Assembly: GCA_036387315.1 (NCBI GenBank)
Contig: DASVTY010000064.1
Span: 1 to 8,785 of the forward strand
From: JALZCH01 sp036387315
GTDB taxonomy: Bacteria; Acidobacteriota; Blastocatellia; Pyrinomonadales; Pyrinomonadaceae
DNA length: 8,785 bases
Direction: 5' to 3'
Part shown: piece after piece, positions 1 through 4,959 of the stretch
Layout of the letters: each line of letters opens with the position of its first letter
How positions within the stretch are numbered: the stretch's first letter is position 1
Program-made: the position numbers and the translations under genes
Notes under the pieces: generated by a model
Told to the model about the DNA's origin: nothing
What the model saw: the letters and a program-made list of their open reading frames with translations, nothing else
The model's database searches: none

Positions 1-7
1 CGTAATG

Positions 8-22
8 TGAAATAATATTTCA
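8..22. promoter_or_regulatory. 15-bp palindrome upstream of the TonB receptor, candidate operator
   Basis: The sequence TGAAATA-A-TATTTCA is a perfect palindrome of two 7-bp halves around one central A. It ends three bases before the GAGGT ribosome binding site of the receptor gene. A 7-1-7 layout with TGA...TCA ends is the layout of Fur-family operators, although the inner bases match the Fur consensus only partly. A weak -10-like hexamer (TAATAT, 13-18) lies inside it, so a bound protein could block transcription. Its -35 would fall outside the window. A palindrome this AT-rich can arise by chance, so the role is inferred from position. Confidence 0.4.
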
Positions 23-24
23 AT

Positions 25-29
25 GAGGT
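25..29 (+). promoter_or_regulatory. Shine-Dalgarno site that fixes a GTG start
   Basis: GAGGT lies ten bases before the GTG at position 40. This supports GTG as the start codon of the TonB-dependent receptor. The signal peptide begins directly at that codon, which agrees with the choice. Confidence 0.75.
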
Positions 30-39
30 TACAGACAAA

Positions 40-2208
40 GTGAAACAAGTTATTTTATTTCTCACCGTTTTACTGGCGGCGCAAATTGCTTACGCGCAAA
101 ATACGTTTAAGGCGATTATCAAAAATGAAGAGACGAAAGAAGCAGTCGTTGGCGCAAGAGTTTCCGTCAAAGACACCGAAATTTCTGCGACTACGGACGC
201 AAACGGCAGAGCCGAATTAACAAACGTTCCCGAAGGTGAACAAATCATCGAGATATTTTCCGCCGGTTATGAAACCAAAGAATTAAAAATCGCTTTCCCG
301 CTTGCAGAGCAAAGCGAAAGAACGATTTTTATCCGAGTCACCAATGAAATCGGCGAAGTCGTCATTACGACAACTCGAACCGGACGGGAGATTGACGATG
401 TGCCGACGCGCGTCGAGGCGATTGACGAAGAAGAAGTTGATGAGAAAAGCAGTATGCGTTCATCAAACGTTTCGATGATTCTCAATGAAAGCACCGGAAT
501 CAAGGTTCAGCAAACATCCGCTACTTCCTACACGCAAACGATTCGGATTCAAGGTCTTGACGGCAGATATACGCAAATCCTGAAAGACGGTTTTCCCGCG
601 TTCGGCGGTTTTTCCGGCAGCCTCAGTTTGTTGGATATTCCGCCGCTCGATTTGAAACAGGTGGAAATTATCAAAGGTCCTGCGGCGACTTTTTACGGTG
701 GCGGAGCAATTGCCGGAGTGGTGAATTTTGTCAGCAAAGAACCGGAAGACGAGCCTGTCACGTCAATGATTTTTAATCAAACATCGGCGCTCGGAACGGA
801 TTTTTCGATTTTTAATTCACGTAAATTCAGCCGTTTCGGTTATACGTTTTTAGGTTCAATTAATTATCAAAAGGAATATGACGTTGATGATGATGATTTC
901 ACGGAGCTGCCGAGAACAAACTCGATTAATTTTAATCCGCGAGCATTCTTTTATCTCGACGAAAAAACTCGGTTGATGATCGGAAATTCAACGACGTATC
1001 AAAACCGCAAAGGCGGCGATGTTTTCGTTATTCGCAATCGGGCGGACAATTTTCATCAATATTTTGAAAACAACAATTCGCTCCGCAATATCACGACTTT
1101 CCAATTTGACCGCAATTTTTCCGGCGGGAAACGTGTCGTCGCCAGACAAAGCATCGCTTTTTTCAATCGGGAAATCGAAATTCCTGATTACAGTTTCAAA
1201 GGTCGTCAATTCAATTCTTACACCGACGTTTCATATTTTCATCCGATTAAAAATCACGCGCTTGTTTTCGGCTTTAACGCGGTTTACGACCAATTTAAGG
1301 AAAAACAAGCGAGCTTGAATTTAAATCCGCGCGACGAAACGCGCACGACATTCGGCGGATACGTTCAGGATAATTTCAACATCACCGATAAACTTTCCGT
1401 CGAGGCGGGATTTCGGCTCGATGCGGTCAAAGATTACGGCGCGTTTGCGCTCCCGCGCGTGTCGCTGCTCTACAGATTCACGGATAATCTGAGCAGCCGC
1501 GTGAGCTTCGGTTTGGGCTACAAAACGCCGAGCATTTTTACCGAAGAAGCTGAGACTCTGCTGTTTCAAAACGTCCTGCCGATTGGCAATCGTTTGAAAG
1601 CCGAGCGCAGTGTGGGCGGAACTTTCGACGTAAATTACCGCAACACGATTGGCGAAAAGTTTTCCTATTCGCTCAATCAAATGTTTTTCTACACGGAAAT
1701 TGATAATCCGCTCGTTTTGTTGGGATTCGGTAATGGAGCATTCAGCTTTGAGAACGCAGACCGGAGTGTTAAAAGCTCCGGTTTTGAAACAAACGTCCGG
1801 CTTTCTTACGACATTGTAAAGTTATTTGCCGGTTACACTTTTACGAATGCAAAAGCCGGTTATCTTGCGGGCAATCAATTCCTGCCGCTGACGCCGAAAA
1901 GCAAACTGAATTCGGCGCTGTTGTTTGAAAAAGAGGAAAATTTCAAAATCGGTTTTGAAGCGTATTACACGGGCAGGCAGTTTTTGAGCAATCGTTTTAA
2001 GACGAAACCTTATTGGGTTTTAGGCATTTTTGGCGAAAAGATTTTCGGCAAATTCAGCCTTTTCGTCAACGCCGAAAACATCACCGACACGCGCCAGAGC
2101 CGATTTGGAACGGTCGTTTTCCCTCCGCATCAACGCCCGACTTTCAGCGAGATTTACACGCACACGGAAGGGCGAGTTTTTAACGGCGGAATTAAAATCA
2201 GACTTTAA
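40..2208 (+). CDS. TonB-dependent outer-membrane receptor with N-terminal carboxypeptidase-regulatory-like domain
   Basis: This is an outer-membrane active transporter that takes up a scarce ligand with energy from TonB-ExbBD. The 722-residue length is normal for the family. Residues 1-19 form a signal peptide with probable cleavage after AYA. Residues 22-85 are a CarboxypepD_reg-like beta-sandwich, common in Bacteroidota and Acidobacteriota receptors. EVVIT (106-110) is a likely TonB box. Residues about 111-235 are the plug, with IRIQGLDGRYTQILKDG and QVEIIKGPAATFYGGGAIAG as its hallmarks. The rest is a beta-barrel rich in alternating aromatic residues and ends in IKIRL. The start is GTG with a good SD. 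The plug resembles Bacteroidota receptors annotated for siderophore or vitamin uptake. No ligand can be assigned: no transporter, siderophore or cobalamin gene is adjacent. The 7-1-7 palindrome upstream hints at metal control, which is inference. Confidence 0.93.
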   Translation: MKQVILFLTVLLAAQIAYAQNTFKAIIKNEETKEAVVGARVSVKDTEISATTDANGRAELTNVPEGEQIIEIFSAGYETKELKIAFPLAEQSERTIFIRVTNEIGEVVITTTRTGREIDDVPTRVEAIDEEEVDEKSSMRSSNVSMILNESTGIKVQQTSATSYTQTIRIQGLDGRYTQILKDGFPAFGGFSGSLSLLDIPPLDLKQVEIIKGPAATFYGGGAIAGVVNFVSKEPEDEPVTSMIFNQTSALGTDFSIFNSRKFSRFGYTFLGSINYQKEYDVDDDDFTELPRTNSINFNPRAFFYLDEKTRLMIGNSTTYQNRKGGDVFVIRNRADNFHQYFENNNSLRNITTFQFDRNFSGGKRVVARQSIAFFNREIEIPDYSFKGRQFNSYTDVSYFHPIKNHALVFGFNAVYDQFKEKQASLNLNPRDETRTTFGGYVQDNFNITDKLSVEAGFRLDAVKDYGAFALPRVSLLYRFTDNLSSRVSFGLGYKTPSIFTEEAETLLFQNVLPIGNRLKAERSVGGTFDVNYRNTIGEKFSYSLNQMFFYTEIDNPLVLLGFGNGAFSFENADRSVKSSGFETNVRLSYDIVKLFAGYTFTNAKAGYLAGNQFLPLTPKSKLNSALLFEKEENFKIGFEAYYTGRQFLSNRFKTKPYWVLGIFGEKIFGKFSLFVNAENITDTRQSRFGTVVFPPHQRPTFSEIYTHTEGRVFNGGIKIRL

Positions 2209-2530
2209 TCGGGAAAAAATGCCGGTTGACGTTGCCAGAGAAACAAAGTCGTTACATACTATTTTGTCGGCTGATTTTATAAGCCATGCGAATCAAGAAT
2301 CAAACCTTTTCTGCGTCCTTCGCGTAAAACCTTTGCGCTCTTTGCGGTTTAATTCTGAAGAAAAACTTAACCGCAAAGGTTTTCGCAAAGAACGCAAAAA
2401 GAATTGTTAGTCCTGGATTCGCATTAGCAACGGTAATTCGCGCAGCGGGCAACAGTCCGACTTATAAACGGCATCAAGGGATGTAGTCACTCTCTCGGTC
2501 GAATAATCCAAAACAAAAGGCATCGCAATT
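2209..2530. other. Gene-free stretch between receptor and OmpA-like gene
   Basis: No convincing coding sequence is seen in these 322 bases. The first 77 bases show no clear hairpin-plus-T-run terminator for the receptor. Positions 2286-2424 are occupied by a long imperfect inverted repeat. The last 106 bases must hold the promoter of the downstream gene, but no hexamer pair with proper spacing stands out. TATAAA at 2463-2468 lacks a matching -35. An AAAGG at 2516-2520, ten bases before the ATG, is the likely ribosome binding site for the gene at 2531. Confidence 0.6.
2286..2424. repeat. Long imperfect inverted repeat built of CGCAAAG units
   Basis: The outer ends are a perfect 9-bp inverted pair, ATGCGAATC (2286-2294) and GATTCGCAT (2416-2424). 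Inside them, 2306-2352 pairs with 2367-2401 around a 14-base loop. The inner arms match except for two substitutions, two single-base insertions and one 9-base insertion (CTCTTTGCG, 2338-2346). That insertion is itself an extra tandem copy of the CTTTGCG unit. The right arm carries CGCAAAG three times, the third as CGCAAAA. It may be a REP- or MITE-like mobile hairpin. No transposase or clear target duplication is visible, and with no T-run after it, it does not look like a terminator. Confidence 0.8.
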
Positions 2531-4138
2531 ATGAAAACAAGCAGTAAACTTGAGGTTCGCAAAGCTCATTCGGTATTTTGCATTTTTTGCACGCTTCTCG
2601 CCGCGCTCGTGATGGCGGCTTTGTTAAGCGTTTCGGTCGCGGCGCAATCGGACGTGCCGCGCAAAACCGTCGCGGTCACTTATCCGCTCGGCGAGGAAAT
2701 CAACGTGCAGTTTCGCGGAACGACTCGTTTTCCGCGTCTGCGCGGCTCGGCTTCGGTCAAACGAATGAACAAAAGCGGGACGAAAGTCGAGCTTTCACTC
2801 GACAATATGCCGCGACCTTACGAGCTTGGAGCGGCGTACACGACTTTTGTCGTCTGGGCGATAACGCCCGAAGGCAGAGTTGATAATCTCGCCGAAATCA
2901 AACGCCGCACGGGAACTATTTTCGACACTCGAATCGTCGCCACGACGCCTTTGCAGACTTTTGCTTTAATCGTCACAGCCGAGCCGCATTATCTCGTCAA
3001 AGAGCCTTCAAAAGCGGTGATTTTGGAAAACATCTCGCCAGCCGGAAACATCGCTTCGGTCGTTAACGTGCAGTATTTCGGCAATTCGTCGGATTATTTC
3101 CGCGATCCGCGCGTGCCGGAAATAGCCGAAACAGATTATGTCCGAACGCCGGTTTCGTTGTTGGGCGCGCGTCAGGCGATAAATCTGGCGAAATACTCCG
3201 GCGCGGAACGAGACGCGACCATCGAGTTTGAATACGCGCAAAAATCTCTCGAACAAGCCGAAAACGCCTGGCGCGGCAATCAACCGGAAGATCAGGTTGA
3301 CATTTTATCCAGACAGGCAATTGCGGCAGGCGCGAGAGCCGAAGAAACCGCCGTCATTCGCAAAGACGCGCGCGAGAAACGCAATGAAGCGCAGCGCCGT
3401 GACGCCGAAGTTCGCAAAGCGGAAGATAAAGCCGACTCCGCCCAGCGTCAATTGCAGGAATTGCAGGACGAGCTTAACCGCGAACGGCGCGCTCGTGAAT
3501 TGTCGGAACGCGACGCCGGAAATTATTCAAAAGTGATTACGGATTTACGCTCGGAAAATCAACGCCTGCGCGATGAAATCTCGAAACTGCGCGGCGAATC
3601 GGAAGACGCGAAACTGCGGCTCGCCCGAATGGAAGGCGAGCGTCAGGCAGTGGAAGCGCAGCGCCAAACCGAAGAACGCCTTCAGCGAATCCGCGACGCG
3701 CAGCCGGTTTTAAAACAATCGCTCAAACAGTTCGGCGCTGTGCGCGACAACGGGCGCGGAATCGTTTTAACAATTCCCGAACTCGCTTTTACCAATCCGC
3801 GCGAAGCCAATCTAACCGCCGCAGCCGACGGCAAATTGCAGCAGCTCGCGCAACTCTTGGTGAATAACCCGGATTATCGAATGGTTATCGAAGCGCACAC
3901 CGACGATAAAGGAAACCCGGACGAGCTGATGACTTTAACTCAAGAGCGCGCCAAAACGTTTGCCGATAAGCTGGCTTCATTCGGCATTCCGCAATCGCGG
4001 CTCCAAGCCAACGGCGCGGGCGCGACTTTCCCACTCGTCCCGAACACGACAAATGCCAATCGCGCGAAAAATCGCCGCGTTGAAATCACGTTGTTTATAA
4101 TTGAAAATTCAAACACGGATACGCAGGCTAGCCAGTAA
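2531..4138 (+). CDS. OmpA-family periplasmic protein with long coiled coil
   Basis: This is a 535-residue exported protein predicted to bind peptidoglycan. Residues 1-39 are a signal peptide with a long basic n-region and a hydrophobic core, probably cleaved near VAA-QS; there is no lipobox cysteine. Residues about 45-170 form a beta-rich module (YTTFVVWAITPEGRVDNL, then LQTFALIVTAEPHYLV) that I recall from other acidobacterial envelope proteins, of unknown function. Residues about 225-400 are a charged Ala/Glu/Arg/Gln-rich coiled coil. Residues about 402-523 are an OmpA C-terminal domain, with HTDDKGNPDELMTLTQERAK (456-475) and NRAKNRRVEI (510-519) carrying the Asp and Arg that hold diaminopimelate in this family. 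No beta-barrel precedes it, so it is not a classical OmpA porin. The ATG is preceded by AAAGG at ten bases. Hairpin elements lie on both sides of the gene. Confidence 0.9.
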   Translation: MKTSSKLEVRKAHSVFCIFCTLLAALVMAALLSVSVAAQSDVPRKTVAVTYPLGEEINVQFRGTTRFPRLRGSASVKRMNKSGTKVELSLDNMPRPYELGAAYTTFVVWAITPEGRVDNLAEIKRRTGTIFDTRIVATTPLQTFALIVTAEPHYLVKEPSKAVILENISPAGNIASVVNVQYFGNSSDYFRDPRVPEIAETDYVRTPVSLLGARQAINLAKYSGAERDATIEFEYAQKSLEQAENAWRGNQPEDQVDILSRQAIAAGARAEETAVIRKDAREKRNEAQRRDAEVRKAEDKADSAQRQLQELQDELNRERRARELSERDAGNYSKVITDLRSENQRLRDEISKLRGESEDAKLRLARMEGERQAVEAQRQTEERLQRIRDAQPVLKQSLKQFGAVRDNGRGIVLTIPELAFTNPREANLTAAADGKLQQLAQLLVNNPDYRMVIEAHTDDKGNPDELMTLTQERAKTFADKLASFGIPQSRLQANGAGATFPLVPNTTNANRAKNRRVEITLFIIENSNTDTQASQ

Positions 4139-4141
4139 AAG

Positions 4142-4210
4142 TCAACGCAGAGACGCAGAGGCACAGAGAATTATTTATGTTTTCTCTGTGCCTCTGCGTC
4201 TCTGCGTTGA
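4142..4210. repeat. Perfect 29-bp inverted repeat built of CGCAGAG units
   Basis: The left arm (4142-4170) and right arm (4182-4210) are exact reverse complements around an 11-base AT-rich loop (4171-4181). Each arm is three consecutive 8-base units, ACGCAGAG, ACGCAGAG and GCACAGAG. The element starts three bases after the OmpA-like stop codon and ends nine bases before the methyltransferase ATG, so it fills nearly the whole gap. No T-run follows the right arm, so it is not a classical terminator for the plus-strand genes. Similar CTCTGCGTCTCTGCG palindromes recur, as I recall, between genes of many unrelated bacteria. They give rise to spurious annotated peptides containing NAETQRHRE or LCLCVSA, and both strings are encoded here. 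Confidence 0.95.
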
Positions 4211-4219
4211 AATAATTGT

Positions 4220-4879
4220 ATGAAACTCGGATTTGACAGAATCTTACAACCTGAACAAGCCGTTTATCTCGACAAGTTATTGCCCGCGAGCGAAGGCGTT
4301 TTGGCGGAGATGGAACAGTTTGCGGCTGAGCAAAACGTGCCGATTTCCGATAAAGAAACCGCTCTTTTTCTGGAAACGACGACGCGCGCAATCAAAGCAG
4401 AAAAATGTTTGGAAATTGGAATGGCAATCGGTTACGGAGCGTTTTTCCTGTTGCGCGGAATGCCGGAAAACGGGACGGTGACGGCGATTGAGTTGAACGG
4501 CGAAAGAATCAATCAGGCTGAGGATTTTTTAATGCGAGCCGGTTTGCGCGAACGAGTCGAAATCAAACGCGGAGCCGCTCTGGAAGTTTTGCCGGAACTT
4601 TCCGCCGAAACCTACGATTTGATTTATCTCGACGCCGTTAAAGAAGAATATTCGGAATATCTCGAAAAATCGCTGCCCCTTTTAAAAACCGGCGGCGTCA
4701 TTTTAGCCGATAACGTTTTGTGGGGCGGACAAGTCGCCGGAAAAGTGCGCGAGGAGAGATACAAAAATTCGACTTGGGCTTTGCGCGAATTCAACGAAAA
4801 ATTTGTCAATCATCCGCAGCTTCGCGGTCAAATTCTGCCAATCGGCGACGGTCTGGCTTACGGCGTCAAAATTGAATAG
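4220..4879 (+). CDS. SAM-dependent O-methyltransferase, COMT-like family 3
   Basis: This cytosolic class I methyltransferase is predicted to move a methyl group from S-adenosylmethionine to a hydroxyl of a small, probably catechol-like, acceptor with help from a divalent cation. The 219-residue length is typical. Motif I is LEIGMAIGYGA (64-74), with the acidic ribose-binding residue at Glu91 (AIELNGERI). The metal-site residues are Asp138 in YLDAVK, where the usual IDADK is varied, and Asp164-Asn165 in ADNVLWGG. The N-terminal helix region (LLPASEGVLAEMEQFA) matches the family, so the ATG at 4220 is preferred over Met31. There is no Shine-Dalgarno sequence, and the perfect hairpin ends nine bases upstream. 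The gene may be co-transcribed with the OmpA-like gene or use a promoter inside it. The substrate is unknown. Confidence 0.9.
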   Translation: MKLGFDRILQPEQAVYLDKLLPASEGVLAEMEQFAAEQNVPISDKETALFLETTTRAIKAEKCLEIGMAIGYGAFFLLRGMPENGTVTAIELNGERINQAEDFLMRAGLRERVEIKRGAALEVLPELSAETYDLIYLDAVKEEYSEYLEKSLPLLKTGGVILADNVLWGGQVAGKVREERYKNSTWALREFNEKFVNHPQLRGQILPIGDGLAYGVKIE

Positions 4880-4910
4880 AACGAACAGCTTAATTTGGCT
4901 AAACAAATAA

Positions 4911-4942
4911 AAAAAGAGGCGAATTTTGATTCGCCTCTTTTC
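4911..4942. terminator. Bidirectional intrinsic terminator between convergent genes
   Basis: Positions 4912-4924 pair perfectly with 4929-4941 around a TTTG loop. The core is GAGGCGAAT/ATTCGCCTC, flanked by an A-run on the left and a T-run on the right. It therefore ends transcripts in both directions, serving the methyltransferase on the plus strand (stop at 4879) and the S9 peptidase on the minus strand (stop at 4960). Confidence 0.9.
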
Positions 4943-4959
4943 TAAATTAGAAATTAATT

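Noticed and set aside
2030..2410. A 126-codon plus-strand frame running out of the receptor gene into the intergenic repeat
   Set aside because: It overlaps the receptor's final barrel strands in another frame, then reads through the inverted repeat. There is no SD site or protein-like pattern.
2425..2530. Riboswitch or structured leader for the OmpA-like gene
   Set aside because: The stretch has some GC-rich words and a TATAAA, but I could not find conserved riboswitch core motifs or a convincing set of paired stems.
4142..4210. Perfect hairpin as an intrinsic terminator of the OmpA-like gene
   Set aside because: No T-run follows the right arm on the plus strand (AAATAATTG). On the minus strand only a short TTTT follows, and no gene there needs it.
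2286..4210. CRISPR array suggested by repeated CGCARAG units
   Set aside because: The units are 7-9 bases, lie within hairpin arms, and have no regular unique spacers. No cas gene is present.
4128..4391. An 87-codon minus-strand frame encoding NAETQRHRE and LCLCVSA
   Set aside because: These strings are simply the translated 4142-4210 palindrome, and the rest is antisense to the methyltransferase. Such peptides are recurrent annotation artefacts of this repeat family.
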